Positions 31,688 to 41,088 are shown, counted from the first letter of the stretch. The stretch is DNA of 64,000 nt from Janthinobacterium sp. Marseille (GCF_000013625.1 NC_009659.1:930001-994000); one strand, 5' to 3'. Notes: generated from the letters alone by a model not told the origin. A program made the numbers and translations.

Positions 31688-32578
31688 TTAGTACAGCTTT
31701 TGTGATGATTCATGCAATAACTGCAGGTAGAGCGCATGCCGCATGGGGGCAATGGCACCGGCCGCAACGGCAGTGCGGATCGCACATTCAGGTTCATTCG
31801 AATGATGGCAGTTATAAAACTTGCAGTGCCCCAGGTACGAGGCAAATTCCGGGAAAGCCCGTTCCAGCATGCCTTCGGTCAGATGATAGAGGCCGAATTC
31901 CTGGAAGCCGGGCGAATCGATAATCGATGTTTCTTCATCGATCACATACAAGCGCGTGAAGGTGGTGGTGTGCTTGCCGGTATCGAGGGCGGCCGAAATT
32001 TCACGCACCGCAATGTCGGCGTCCGGCACGATCAGGTTGATGATCGACGATTTACCCATGCCGGACTGGCCGATCAGGATAGTCGAATGTCCTTTTAATA
32101 ATGGCAAGAGCGCGGCGCAGGTCGCTTCCGGCTGCGTGGTGGCCGATACTTCATGTACCGGATAACCTAGCCCGGCATAGAAGGCGACGCGCTGCCGGGT
32201 TTTTTCCAGTGAAGCGACCACGTCTATCTTGTTGAGGATGATGTGGACCTTGACGCCGGCCGCTTCCGCCGCCACCAGTGAACGCGAGACCAGGTCGTCG
32301 GAAAAGCCCGGTTCGGTCGCGACCACGATAAAGAGTTGGGTGACATTCGCCGCCAGCAGCTTGGATTTGTACTGGTCGGAGCGATACAGCAGGGTTTGCC
32401 GTTCGGTGATTTCTTCAATCACGCCCTGGTTGGCAGACGTTAACTTCAGTTTGACGAGGTCACCTACGGCGACGTCGCTCTTCTTGCCGCGCGTGACGCA
32501 TTGCAGCTTGGCGCTTTCGGTCTGGACCAGGTAATGACGGCCATGGGCGGCAATGACGGTGCCTGTAATGAGTTCCAT
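31688..32578 (-). CDS. rsgA: Ribosome small subunit-dependent GTPase RsgA
   Basis: A 296-residue circularly permuted GTPase that matures the 30S subunit. After an N-terminal OB fold the G motifs come in the permuted order: NKID (G4) first, then the P-loop [13 protein letters not shown] near residues 169-180, then [10 protein letters not shown] (G3). The C-terminal zinc site is [15 protein letters not shown]. The ATG at 32576-32578 overlaps the stop of the preceding dehydratase gene by one base, indicating translational coupling; a TTG one codon upstream is also possible. Confidence 0.96.
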   Translation of the reverse strand: MELITGTVIAAHGRHYLVQTESAKLQCVTRGKKSDVAVGDLVKLKLTSANQGVIEEITERQTLLYRSDQYKSKLLAANVTQLFIVVATEPGFSDDLVSRSLVAAEAAGVKVHIILNKIDVVASLEKTRQRVAFYAGLGYPVHEVSATTQPEATCAALLPLLKGHSTILIGQSGMGKSSIINLIVPDADIAVREISAALDTGKHTTTFTRLYVIDEETSIIDSPGFQEFGLYHLTEGMLERAFPEFASYLGHCKFYNCHHSNEPECAIRTAVAAGAIAPMRHALYLQLLHESSQKLY

Positions 32579-32940
32579 CAATTCACATTCCGTGGCACGG
32601 ATTGCGCGTAAATGGCATCCAGTTTGGCGGCACAGATGAAATCATTCTGCGACAGGCCGCCTTTGCCTGCATTGACCGAATGCGTGTCGTACTTCACCAG
32701 ACACTGTTTATAGGTGATGACAAGTTCTGGATGATGGTCTTCGGTATGTATCGTGTAAGCGATGGCATTCACGAAGGCCAGCGTCAGATAGTAATTTTGG
32801 AAGGAATACTCACGGACGATTTTGCCATCCTGCAGTTTCCATTCAGGCAGTGCCTGCAAGCCTGCCGCAACTTCGTCTGCAGACGATGCCAGCACTTGCG
32901 GCTGGCATCGTTGCAGGCGTAGTTCGGCGGCGCTGGTCAT
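32578..32940 (-). CDS. Pterin-4a-carbinolamine dehydratase-like protein
   Basis: A 120-residue protein with the family signature [31 protein letters not shown] split over its second half, including the tandem histidines and the YDTH motif. The family dehydrates 4a-hydroxytetrahydropterin after aromatic amino-acid hydroxylation and also occurs in bacteria without phenylalanine hydroxylase. The ATG at 32938-32940 has GGAACTC just upstream; an in-frame TTG would add five residues. It lies in a tight M48 peptidase-dehydratase-rsgA operon. No phenylalanine hydroxylase gene is visible, so the role here may differ. Confidence 0.88.
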   Translation of the reverse strand: MTSAAELRLQRCQPQVLASSADEVAAGLQALPEWKLQDGKIVREYSFQNYYLTLAFVNAIAYTIHTEDHHPELVITYKQCLVKYDTHSVNAGKGGLSQNDFICAAKLDAIYAQSVPRNVN

Positions 32941-32951
32941 GAGTTCCGGCT

Positions 32952-34211
32952 TCAACCGGCCGCCAGCAGTTTATTGATACGCACGGTGGCCGGCGGATGC
33001 GAATCGTAGAAGGCCGAATGCAGCGGATCCGGTGTCAGGGTCGATGCATTGTCTTCATACAGTTTGACCAGGGCAGAAACCAGGTCTTGTGAATTGGTGT
33101 GCTGGGCGGCAAAGGCATCGGCTTCGAATTCATGTTTGCGCGAGCTGAGCGAAGTCAGTGGCGAGAGCAGGAAGGCGAAGACCGGCAAGACCAGGGCAAA
33201 CAGGATCAGCGCCATTGCGTCATTGCTGGCACCCATCATCGGTTCAACGCCGAGGCCGGTATAGAACCATGCCTGGTTTTTCAGGTAACCGAGCAGGGCC
33301 AGGAAGGCGAGCGAAGCGGCAAACATGACGACGATGCGCTTGACGATATGCTTCAGTTTGAAGTGGCCCAGCTCATGTGCCAGCACTGCTTCAATTTCAT
33401 TCGGAGCCAGGCGTTCCAGCAGGGTGTCGAAGAAAACGATGCGTTTCGCCGCGCCGAAGCCGGAGAAGTAGGCATTGCCGTGTGCGCTGCGCCTGGAGCC
33501 GTCCATCACGAACAGGCCGCTGGCCTTGAAGCCGATGCGCTGCATCAGGTTTTCGATGCGGGTGCGCAGGTTTTCATCTTCCAATGGTTTGAATTTATTG
33601 AACATCGGTGCGATGAAGAGCGGTACCAGGACCAGCATCAGCATCTGGAACGAGCACCAGAGTATCCATGCATACAGCCACCACAGGTCGCCGGATTTTT
33701 CCATCAGGATGATGGTGATCCAGACTAGGCCGAGGCCGAGTGAAAGCGAGATGACGGTGCTTTTCATCAAATCAGTGAAGAACAGGCCCGGCGACATGCG
33801 GTTAAAACCGAAGCGCGCTTCCAGCACGAATTGACGGAAGTAATCAAATGGCAGTTCGATCAGGCCGGAGATCAGTGCGAATGACAGCACCAGCGCCAAT
33901 TGATAGCGGTAGCCCGGGCCGAAGATAAACAGCGAGCCTTCCGCCAGCCATTGCAAGCCGCCCATCAGCGTGAAGCCGATCAGGGTGGCGGCATTCAGGA
34001 TGACGACGAAAAGGGCGAATTTGGTTTTGGCGACCGAGTAGTCAGCTGCCTTTTGATGCGCTTCCAGCGGGATTTTGCCGGCGAACTGTGGCGGTACCGC
34101 GGCCCGATTGGCCATGATGTGGCGGACATGGCGCGAAGCCAGCCAAAAGCGTACCAGCAGGCTGATAATCAGAAAAGTGACAAACAAAACGGTAAACGCG
34201 AGGGATGACAT
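32952..34211 (-). CDS. M48 family membrane metalloprotease (Ste24/CAAX-protease type)
   Basis: A 419-residue polytopic membrane protease. The zinc motif VLAHELGHFKLKH lies near residue 279, and the third-ligand glutamate is in RKHEFEADAFAA near residue 359. Several hydrophobic spans precede the active site, as in eukaryotic Ste24p and its bacterial relatives. The start was placed at the ATG at 34209-34211 (MSSLAFTV), because the longer frame would run into the promoter region of the divergent orn gene. Probably acts in inner-membrane protein quality control; true CAAX prenyl substrates are not expected in bacteria. Confidence 0.92.
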   Translation of the reverse strand: MSSLAFTVLFVTFLIISLLVRFWLASRHVRHIMANRAAVPPQFAGKIPLEAHQKAADYSVAKTKFALFVVILNAATLIGFTLMGGLQWLAEGSLFIFGPGYRYQLALVLSFALISGLIELPFDYFRQFVLEARFGFNRMSPGLFFTDLMKSTVISLSLGLGLVWITIILMEKSGDLWWLYAWILWCSFQMLMLVLVPLFIAPMFNKFKPLEDENLRTRIENLMQRIGFKASGLFVMDGSRRSAHGNAYFSGFGAAKRIVFFDTLLERLAPNEIEAVLAHELGHFKLKHIVKRIVVMFAASLAFLALLGYLKNQAWFYTGLGVEPMMGASNDAMALILFALVLPVFAFLLSPLTSLSSRKHEFEADAFAAQHTNSQDLVSALVKLYEDNASTLTPDPLHSAFYDSHPPATVRINKLLAAG

Positions 34212-34261
34212 TCTTTTCCTGTGAGAAAATGGCGGATTGAGCAGGCTAAAGGAAAACAATT

Positions 34262-34849
34262 ATGTCACAAGCTACTGAATTAGAGTCGTCATCCGCAGCC
34301 CCAATCCGCCCGAACGAGTTCAATCTGGTCTGGGTCGATATGGAAATGACCGGGCTCGATCCAGACAAGGACCGCATTATCGAGGTTGCCGTGGTGGTGA
34401 CGGATGCGAATTTAAACATACTAGGCGAAGGCCCGGTATTTGCAATCCATCAATCGGATGAAGTGCTGGATGGCATGGATGCGTGGAATAAAGGGACGCA
34501 TGGCCGTTCCGGCCTGATTGATCGTATCAAGGCGTCAACTGTGACTGAAGCCGAGGCGGAAACCGCGCTGATCGAATTCCTGAAGAAATACGTACCTAGC
34601 GGCAAATCACCGATGTGCGGCAATACGATTTGCCAGGATCGACGCTTCATGGTGCGTGGCATGCCGAAACTGGAAGCCTTCTTCCACTACCGCAATCTCG
34701 ACGTGTCGACGTTGAAGGAACTGTGCCGCCGCTGGAAGCCGGAACTGGTGAACGGTTTCAAGAAGCATCAAAAGCACACCGCATTGGCCGATATCCTCGA
34801 GTCGATCGAAGAGCTGCGTTACTACCGCGAACACTTCATCAAGGAATAA
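34262..34849 (+). CDS. orn: Oligoribonuclease
   Basis: A 195-residue DEDDh 3'-5' exoribonuclease that finishes RNA decay by degrading di- to short oligonucleotides, including the pGpG product of cyclic di-GMP breakdown. Exo I is in [20 protein letters not shown]; later acidic residues and the [18 protein letters not shown] segment match the family. N-terminal residues 1-18 are Ala/Ser-rich. It is divergent from the M48 peptidase gene, 50 bases away. Confidence 0.96.
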   Translation: MSQATELESSSAAPIRPNEFNLVWVDMEMTGLDPDKDRIIEVAVVVTDANLNILGEGPVFAIHQSDEVLDGMDAWNKGTHGRSGLIDRIKASTVTEAEAETALIEFLKKYVPSGKSPMCGNTICQDRRFMVRGMPKLEAFFHYRNLDVSTLKELCRRWKPELVNGFKKHQKHTALADILESIEELRYYREHFIKE

Positions 34850-34885
34850 GGGCTGTGGGCGGCGCTATGCCGCCCGGCCTGACGT

Positions 34886-34916
34886 AAAAAAGCCGGCTAT
34901 TGCCGGCTTTTTATTT
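34886..34916 (+). terminator. Terminator after orn
   Basis: AAAAAAGCCGGC pairs with GCCGGCTTTTT and is followed by further T bases. It lies between the convergent orn and YecA-type genes and may serve both. Confidence 0.9.
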
Positions 34917-34927
34917 GAGGTCGGTGT

Positions 34928-35632
34928 TTACTCCGCTCCGCCTTCGGTGGCGGCACCACAGCATTTCTTGTACTTCTTGCCGCTACCGCATGAACATTCG
35001 TCATTGCGGCCGATTTTTGGTTCTTCGCGCTGTACGGTTTTGACGGCGGATTTGCGATGCGGCAGCCAGAACTTATGGATTTCCGGGATCGCCGATTCGA
35101 TTTCAATCGTCAGCTTGTGGCATTTAATCGGATTGTCGACCAGGACGATTTCTTCTTCTTCGATTTCTTCTGCACCCAGCAAATAGATAGGGCGCATCAG
35201 CGGGGCGATATTCGAGCTATTGATAGGCTCCCATGCTTCAGCGCGCAAACTCATGCCGAGGTTAAAGCCCCAGGCCCAGGCTTCGCCATCCAGTACCGGC
35301 TTGCCTTCCCATTCATGTTCGCAGAATAGCGGTTCGTATTCTTTCGGTGCGACTTCCAGCGTGATGGCGATTTCATTCATGAAACGTGCGATCAGGCCGA
35401 CGATGCGTTCGTATTCCTTGTCGTTCTTGAATTTCGGGATTGCTTCCGCGTTTTCACCCCATACATGCGGCAGCCATTCGGCCAGCGGCACTTCTTCCGG
35501 GCCGACCACCAGGGCGGTCAGGTAGCCGTGCAGCGAATCCATCGCCATGCAGTCGTCTGCAGTGCGGTCGGAAAGCAGGAATTTGTCGAGTTCGTCGAAT
35601 TCCTTGTCGGAGAGGGGCTGGTCGAGATGCAT
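34928..35632 (-). CDS. YecA/UPF0149 family protein with SEC-C zinc motif
   Basis: A 234-residue protein. Residues about 1-180 form a UPF0149/YecA-type helical domain ([30 protein letters not shown]). The C-terminal 25 residues are a SEC-C zinc-binding motif, [19 protein letters not shown], like that of SecA. E. coli YecA binds ribosomes through such a domain. The start at the ATG at 35630-35632 (MHLDQPLSD) was preferred over a 30-residue upstream extension with no family likeness. The function is not established. Confidence 0.9.
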   Translation of the reverse strand: MHLDQPLSDKEFDELDKFLLSDRTADDCMAMDSLHGYLTALVVGPEEVPLAEWLPHVWGENAEAIPKFKNDKEYERIVGLIARFMNEIAITLEVAPKEYEPLFCEHEWEGKPVLDGEAWAWGFNLGMSLRAEAWEPINSSNIAPLMRPIYLLGAEEIEEEEIVLVDNPIKCHKLTIEIESAIPEIHKFWLPHRKSAVKTVQREEPKIGRNDECSCGSGKKYKKCCGAATEGGAE

Positions 35633-35763
35633 GGCGGGATTTTCTTCAATGATGATCAGGGCGACAGTGTAACAGTACGCCTTTGTCGAAGCGATGCTTG
35701 GGCAGCAATGAAATCTATTCAATCAGGCGGCGGCAGGTGGGCATCGCACCGTACAATGCTCAA

Positions 35764-36756
35764 ATGAATGATTCCACTCCCTTGTCTTTTTCTACACTTA
35801 CGCCGGACTGCGTACTGGATGCGCTGGAAAGCGTCGGCCTGTATAGCGATGGCCGCTTGCTGGCCCTGAACAGTTATGAAAACCGCGTGTACCAGGTCGG
35901 TATGGAAGACGGGCCGCCTTTGGTTGCCAAGTTTTACCGGCCGGCACGCTGGACCGATGCCGCCATCCTGGAAGAACATGCTTTCGTACATGAGTTGGTG
36001 GAAAGCGAAATCCCGGTAGTACCGGCGACTACCCTCGCAAACGGCAAGACCCTGCATGAATTTGCCGGTTTTCGCTTCGCGGTATTTGCGCGGCATGGCG
36101 GACGCGCGCCGGAGCTGGATGATCCGGCGACCCTGGAGTGGCTGGGTCGTTTCATCGGCCGCATCCATGCAGTCGGCGCGTTGAAAAACTTTGAACACCG
36201 GCCGGCATTGAATATCCAGACCTTCGGTGAAGAGCCGCGCGACTATCTGCTGGCGCATAATTTCATCCCGCCGGATTTGCTCGAAGCCTATCGCAGCGTG
36301 GTGACGCAGGCGCTGGATGGAGTGCGCCGCTGCTACGACAGGGCGGGAGATGTCCGCAGCACGCGCCTGCATGGCGACTGTCATTGCGGCAATGTATTGT
36401 GGACCGACGCCGGCCCGCACTTTGTCGACTTTGACGATAGCCGTAGCGGACCGGCGATCCAGGATTTATGGATGCTGCTGTCCGGCGAGCGGCGCGATAT
36501 GGTGCGGCAATTTACCGATTTGCTGGTCGGCTATGAGGATTTTGCCGAATTCGATACGCGTGAATTGCACCTGATCGAAGCCTTGCGTACCTTGCGCCTG
36601 ATCCATTACGCGGCCTGGCTGGCGCGGCGCTGGGACGATCCGGCGTTCCCGGTGGCTTTCCCCTGGTTCAATACGCAACGCTACTGGCAAGACCGGATCC
36701 TGGAATTGCGCGAGCAGGTGGCGCTGATGGATGAAGCGCCTTTGTGGACCAATTGA
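35764..36756 (+). CDS. srkA: Stress response kinase A (YihE/RdoA-like Ser/Thr kinase)
   Basis: A 330-residue kinase of the choline-kinase-like fold. The catalytic loop reads RLHGDCHCGNVLW and the metal-binding FVDFDDSRSGPAIQDLWMLL, both diagnostic of the YihE/SrkA family. The E. coli protein protects against MazF-linked death under stress. The N-terminal YENRVYQVG and LVAKFYRPARW (ATP lysine) blocks are intact. The start at 35764 gives MNDSTPLSF; a 27-residue extension was rejected. The permease gene follows at once. Confidence 0.92.
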   Translation: MNDSTPLSFSTLTPDCVLDALESVGLYSDGRLLALNSYENRVYQVGMEDGPPLVAKFYRPARWTDAAILEEHAFVHELVESEIPVVPATTLANGKTLHEFAGFRFAVFARHGGRAPELDDPATLEWLGRFIGRIHAVGALKNFEHRPALNIQTFGEEPRDYLLAHNFIPPDLLEAYRSVVTQALDGVRRCYDRAGDVRSTRLHGDCHCGNVLWTDAGPHFVDFDDSRSGPAIQDLWMLLSGERRDMVRQFTDLLVGYEDFAEFDTRELHLIEALRTLRLIHYAAWLARRWDDPAFPVAFPWFNTQRYWQDRILELREQVALMDEAPLWTN

Positions 36757-36763
36757 AGACCTG

Positions 36764-37510
36764 ATGGATTCAATCTACATTTTTATCATTGTCGGTGGTA
36801 TTGCCGCCGGCTTCGTCCAGGGTTTATCAGGTTTTGCATTTGGCATGACGGCCATGTCATTCTGGGCATGGGGCATGGATCCGGTGATTGCCGCATCGCT
36901 GGCGGTGTTTGGTGCATTGACCGGTCAAATCATTGCGGCATTCACGGTAAAGCGCGGTTTTGACTGGCAGCTGTTACTGCCTTTCTTTGTCGGTGGCGCA
37001 ATTGGTATTCCGGTGGGCGTCCTGCTATTGCCACTGCTGGATATGGATATGTTCAAGGCCTTGCTGGGTGCGATATTGATTATCTGGTGTCCTTCCATGC
37101 TCTTCGTTTCCCGCTTTCCCAAGCTTCAACCGAAAGGGCGCATCGCAGATGGTCTTATCGGTCTGATCGGTGGCGTGATGAGTGGTTTTGGCGGATTTGC
37201 CGGGATCGTGCCGACTTTATGGTGCACACTGCAGGGTATGGGCAAGGACAAGCAGCGTGTCATTATTCAAAACTTTAATTTGGGCGCGCTGATATTCACC
37301 ATGCTTGCCTATCTGTACAAGGGCATTATCACGGTCACCATGCTGCCTTATTTTGCAGTGCTGGCTCCGGCCATGCTCATACCGTCCTTGCTCGGAGCAC
37401 GGCTGTATCATCGCATTTCCGACGTGGCGTTCCGGCGCCTGGTGTTGAGCTTGCTCACGCTCTCCGGTATTGCGTTATTGAGTTCGTCCTTGCCCAAATT
37501 GTTAGCCTAG
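36764..37510 (+). CDS. TauE/SafE family membrane transporter
   Basis: A 248-residue protein made almost entirely of hydrophobic segments (about eight). It starts with IIVGGIAAGFVQGLSGFAFG, the repeated half-motif of the TSUP (TauE/SafE) family, and contains GLIGGVMSGFGGFAGIVPTL, the second copy. Family members export sulfite, sulfoacetate or related organic anions. No sulfur-metabolism gene is nearby, so the substrate is open. It begins 7 bases after srkA, suggesting cotranscription. Confidence 0.88.
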   Translation: MDSIYIFIIVGGIAAGFVQGLSGFAFGMTAMSFWAWGMDPVIAASLAVFGALTGQIIAAFTVKRGFDWQLLLPFFVGGAIGIPVGVLLLPLLDMDMFKALLGAILIIWCPSMLFVSRFPKLQPKGRIADGLIGLIGGVMSGFGGFAGIVPTLWCTLQGMGKDKQRVIIQNFNLGALIFTMLAYLYKGIITVTMLPYFAVLAPAMLIPSLLGARLYHRISDVAFRRLVLSLLTLSGIALLSSSLPKLLA

Positions 37511-37555
37511 AAGCTGGCTTTAATAAAAACCACGATGAAGAAGATGGTCTGATCT

Positions 37556-38638
37556 ATGCAAAGGTTTCGTTGGTTATCCGGTCTTTCCCCGCAACCGTCC
37601 GCGATCGGTACTGAACTTGGCCAGGCCAGGTTTCGCGTCATCAATGTCACACCTTTTTGTCTCTACCTAATCCTCGCCTGGTATTTCAAATGGCATGCCG
37701 TGTCGACCAGCGTCGTGATCGGTGCGGTCGGCTATATCGCTTATGCCGTGATTTGGGTTTTTATCGTGCGTTTTTCCATCTTCAATAGCAGCTTGCGCCG
37801 CACTATCGCGACCATACTGGACCAGGCTTTACCGGCCTTGGGCATGTATCTGGCGGGCTTTCTCGCCGGACTGGTGGCATGGGTGCCGGCCCTGGGTTCC
37901 ATCGGTAACGGCTTGCGTTTCGGTACGCGCTATACCTGGTTGTCATCGGTGGTAGGCGGTTCGCTGATGGCAATCGCTTTTTATTTTTCGCCGGACTGGA
38001 GCACGATACCCGGGGTCGCCACCGGCATCATGCTGTTCAATGTACTGGTGCCGCTATACGTGGTGGTATTGGTCAAACGGCTGGAACAGGATAAGTACGC
38101 GTTTGAACAACGTGCCGCGCACTTCGAGGAAGCAACCAAGCATGATCACCTGACCGGCCTGTTGAACCGGACCGGTTTTGCCGATGTGTTCGAGGAATTA
38201 TTCCGCTCGCTGAAGTCACGCGTGGAGCACCGGGAAATCAGCGCCGTATTATTGCTGGACCTGGATGGCTTCAAGGCAATCAATGACGGTTGCGGTCATG
38301 CGGCCGGTGATGAAACCTTGCAAAAGGTTGCACACGCACTCAGTGGCTGTGTGCGTGCGTCGGACCGGGTGGCACGACTGGGCGGTGATGAATTCGGCAT
38401 CCTGTTGCGGCATATCAGCCAGGACCGGGACGTCGAATTGGTGGCGGAAAAGATTCTGGCGGCGATTGCCGAAGTGACTGCACCGCGCAGCGATTTGCGC
38501 CTAGGCGCCAGCATAGGGATATGCGTGTTGCCGCATCCGGAGTTGCAGACCTACGATGAGATCCTGAAAGCAGCGGATCGCCTGATGTATGAAGCGAAAG
38601 CGGGCGGGAAAAAGCAATTCCGCAAAATGGCGGCCTGA
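37556..38638 (+). CDS. Membrane-bound diguanylate cyclase (GGDEF)
   Basis: A 360-residue protein. Residues about 25-180 contain five to six membrane segments. A short helix leads to the GGDEF domain, which starts at HDHLTGLLNRTGF (about 199). The active-site GGDEF at 276-280 is intact, and the product-inhibition site RASD (267-270) sits exactly five residues before it, so the enzyme is likely active and self-limited. It makes cyclic di-GMP from two GTP. The membrane part resembles no named sensor that I can identify. Confidence 0.92.
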   Translation: MQRFRWLSGLSPQPSAIGTELGQARFRVINVTPFCLYLILAWYFKWHAVSTSVVIGAVGYIAYAVIWVFIVRFSIFNSSLRRTIATILDQALPALGMYLAGFLAGLVAWVPALGSIGNGLRFGTRYTWLSSVVGGSLMAIAFYFSPDWSTIPGVATGIMLFNVLVPLYVVVLVKRLEQDKYAFEQRAAHFEEATKHDHLTGLLNRTGFADVFEELFRSLKSRVEHREISAVLLLDLDGFKAINDGCGHAAGDETLQKVAHALSGCVRASDRVARLGGDEFGILLRHISQDRDVELVAEKILAAIAEVTAPRSDLRLGASIGICVLPHPELQTYDEILKAADRLMYEAKAGGKKQFRKMAA

Positions 38639-38666
38639 TTGCCAGGCTGGATCGGCCGCCGCCGCT

Positions 38667-39005
38667 TCAAATCTTTTGTACTTTGGCTGCCAGCGCGTCC
38701 AGCCTGGTAATGACCTGGTCCACATCCTTGTCGCTATTTGCGATCATCACAGCAGTCTCTATCGCATCATCGCGCTTGGTGGGGGCAAAGTAGGCCAGCA
38801 GGTAATCACCGTTTTCCGTTTTTGATACGTTGCGGCTGTCATCCTTGGCCAGGCGGCGGGCATACCAGACTGCATAACCGTTCGACTCTTCACAGCAATA
38901 CACTTCTGCCGAATGATGCGGGCCGAGCGGATAGACTTCCGGATCGGTGTACCAGATCGTCTTGCGCCACAGGTGGTTCTTTTTCGATTCAGGGATAGGA
39001 CTCAT
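38667..39005 (-). CDS. Hypothetical protein
   Basis: A 112-residue soluble protein starting MSPIPESKKNHLW at the ATG at 39003-39005; an AGGAG lies 11 bases upstream, and a further in-frame ATG at 39032 would add nine residues without a ribosome-binding site. It has a Trp/Tyr-rich first third and the segment ESNGYAVWYARRLAKDDS. The C-terminus is helical with Asp/Val repeats. I do not recognise a family. It converges with the GGDEF gene, ending 28 bases from its stop. Codon use is like the neighbours, so it is probably a real gene. Confidence 0.65.
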   Translation of the reverse strand: MSPIPESKKNHLWRKTIWYTDPEVYPLGPHHSAEVYCCEESNGYAVWYARRLAKDDSRNVSKTENGDYLLAYFAPTKRDDAIETAVMIANSDKDVDQVITRLDALAAKVQKI

Positions 39006-39160
39006 GTGCGTACTTGCTCCGGCTTGTTTCATCGTAAGTTCAATATTGTGTGGCTATTGTAGTGATATGCGGCGCTGTGCAGGAATAGAAATGCACAGCC
39101 GGCGGCAGATATATGTGCTTTGTGTTGCAGTCGGGATAGTGCGCCGATAGGCGAATGCGA

Positions 39161-40735
39161 TCAAAGTTTATTGTGGGCACCTGGTGGCAGTTCGATATGC
39201 GGTACCGTGCGCGCCAGCATCTCGCGCAGTTTTTTGTCTATGCGCGCATATTCAAGTTCGATTTCGGTGAGGCGCAAGGTCGCGTCACCGAGGATATTGT
39301 TCTTCGCACGGATTTCCAGTTCGCGGCACAAGGCGGCCAGCGTCGTCGCACCTATCGATGAGGTACTGCCACACAGCACATGGGCGAACTTGGCGACCGT
39401 CAATGCATCATTGGCGAGAATCGCTTCGTGCAGGAAGACGAAACGCTTCGGGCTATCAGTCAGGAACAAATCCACCAGTTCGGCAAAGTCGGCACCAAAC
39501 ATCGCCTGCGTGGCTTCCAGGTCATCATCATTACGTACCATCGAACGCTCCGTGGAGGCCGGCTTCAGCCAGCGGCTCAGCATGTCGCTCAGCGGGCGCA
39601 TGCGTATCGGTTTAAAAATAAAATCATCCATGCCGATTGCCAGGCAGGTATCGCGCTCGCTGCGGTTGACGCCTGATGACCAGCCGATGATAGGCACGTG
39701 CTCATCGCCGGTTTCCGCGGCGCGTAGCAGGGCGGTGGTTTGGTAGCCATCCATATTCGGCATCTGGCAATCCATCAGGATCAGGTCGTAATGCCGCACA
39801 TGCACCATGCGTAAAGCCTGTTGCCCGTCGGATGCGGTATCGACCTGGCAGCCGAAGCGGGCCAGCATGCGTTCCGCGATTTGCAGGTTGACCGGGTTGT
39901 CGTCGACCGCCAGCACGCGGGCGTGGGTGAAGGCATGTGCATTGTCGGACACCACATGCTCGGCATTTAAATGCACGCCGGCACAGACGAAGCGCGGTGC
40001 ATCCTTCTTTGCGATGCAAGTGCAGAGCATTGCCAGCGTATCCAGCAACATGGCTTGCTGCAGTGGTTTTGGCAGCCAGGCGGAGAAGCCGGCTTGTGCC
40101 AGGCGGTCTGCGTCGTGACGTGTATGTTCATTGCTGATCAATACGACCAGGGTGTCGCGGTACAAGGGTGAGCTGCCGATGGCGGTGCCCAGTGTTTCGC
40201 CATCGATGCCGGGAATGTTTTGATCGAACAGGGCGATACGGTAGGGATCGCCGGCAATCGCCGCGCTTTCGAGTGCCGCCAGCGCCACTTTCGGCACCTC
40301 GAAACCTTCGATGCGCGCGCCGCGCTGCTGCAATTCGCGCACCACATGGCTGCGGCTTTCTTCATTGGCGTCTATCAACAGCATGCGTATGCCGCTAAGC
40401 GAGCCCATGGCGCTGTCGGCGGCCACCTGGCCGATACCAAGGTCGGTATTCGATTCCAGTAATTGTTCGATATTCAGCAGTAGATTGTCGGCGCTGCTTT
40501 GTGCCAGATGGATCATTTCGCGCTGATCAGGAGCGAGGTCGTTTTGCCGGATCATTTCCAGCGCCCCGACGATGCCGTTCATCTGGCTGTTGACCACGCG
40601 TTGCAGGTCGTCGAGCAAACGCTCGTCCAGCTGTGTATTAGTCAGGCTGCTGTTCTGGTGTTCGCGGCGCCGCGCTATCCGCAGGCGTTGCGCCTTACTT
40701 AGTTTTTTTATTGTAAAGGGCAGATATGAAGACAT
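39161..40735 (-). CDS. Degenerate-kinase REC-REC-Hpt phosphorelay protein
   Basis: A 524-residue protein. Residues about 35-100 look like a HisKA dimerisation helix pair, but the catalytic His is replaced: where active kinases have [11 protein letters not shown] it has LQRVVNSQMNG, with Arg46 in the His position. No HATPase domain follows. REC1 (about 115-230, Asp171 in ALFDQN), REC2 (about 270-385, VDDN motif and Asp322 in LMDCQMP) and a C-terminal Hpt domain (HVLCGSTSSIGA, His452) remain. It therefore cannot autophosphorylate by itself but could relay phosphate between REC and Hpt. The first REC lacks part of the acidic pocket (LLIDANEE). Partners are not obvious; the two kinases at 45-52 kb are candidates. 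Confidence 0.85.
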   Translation of the reverse strand: MSSYLPFTIKKLSKAQRLRIARRREHQNSSLTNTQLDERLLDDLQRVVNSQMNGIVGALEMIRQNDLAPDQREMIHLAQSSADNLLLNIEQLLESNTDLGIGQVAADSAMGSLSGIRMLLIDANEESRSHVVRELQQRGARIEGFEVPKVALAALESAAIAGDPYRIALFDQNIPGIDGETLGTAIGSSPLYRDTLVVLISNEHTRHDADRLAQAGFSAWLPKPLQQAMLLDTLAMLCTCIAKKDAPRFVCAGVHLNAEHVVSDNAHAFTHARVLAVDDNPVNLQIAERMLARFGCQVDTASDGQQALRMVHVRHYDLILMDCQMPNMDGYQTTALLRAAETGDEHVPIIGWSSGVNRSERDTCLAIGMDDFIFKPIRMRPLSDMLSRWLKPASTERSMVRNDDDLEATQAMFGADFAELVDLFLTDSPKRFVFLHEAILANDALTVAKFAHVLCGSTSSIGATTLAALCRELEIRAKNNILGDATLRLTEIELEYARIDKKLREMLARTVPHIELPPGAHNKL

Positions 40736-40880
40736 GGTTTCCCGACGGGTTGTCCTGCATCGTGAGCGAAATCAGCAATGGCTTGATGCACTGCAAGAAT
40801 ATATCAAAGCACGGCGTCAAGCATAAACCCTTTATGAATTGCTAAAAGCACATTTTTTCATGTAGTCTTGCGAAAGTTAT

Positions 40881-41063
40881 TTTCCGTGCGGAAATGCTAT
40901 TGAAGGAAAAGATAGCAATTGCCTGTGCCGGATCGGGGCCGGTATGCCACACAGCGTACCGAGCATAGGGCCAAAGTAGCCCGCTGCCGACGGATGCACA
41001 GACATGTTTGGTAAAGCGAGCGCATTTGGTATGCGGCGGCGTACCTGTGCGCTTTTTTATTTG
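40881..41063 (+). ncRNA. Structured leader or small RNA upstream of the peroxidase cluster
   Basis: Most of the 353-base gap 40736-41088 has no gene; this part is rich in self-complementary segments. In order: TTTCCG/CGGAAA (40881-40894); TGCTAT/ATAGCA (40895-40917); a hairpin GGTATGC (40941-40947) / GCGTACC (40954-40960); and a second hairpin with identical arms, GGTATGC (41028-41034) / GCGTACC (41039-41045), extended by AGCGCA (41019-41024) / TGCGCT (41048-41053) and a T-run to 41058. Either arm of one hairpin can pair with the other. The terminator lies 30 bases before the first gene of the cluster, and no plus-strand gene lies upstream for over 2 kb. It is thus either an attenuating leader or an independent small RNA. 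It matches no riboswitch class that I recognise. Confidence 0.6.
41019..41058 (+). terminator. Intrinsic terminator in the leader of the peroxidase cluster
   Basis: A 13-base-pair interrupted stem with loop GGCG (41035-41038) is followed by six T. It lies 30 bases upstream of the ATG at 41089. Confidence 0.85.
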
Positions 41064-41088
41064 AGCTGCTGCAACAAGGGGAAAATGC

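Noticed and set aside
39069..39160. Possible small gene or regulatory site between the hypothetical gene and the relay protein
   Set aside because: No frame with a ribosome-binding site and no clear hairpin or promoter was found.
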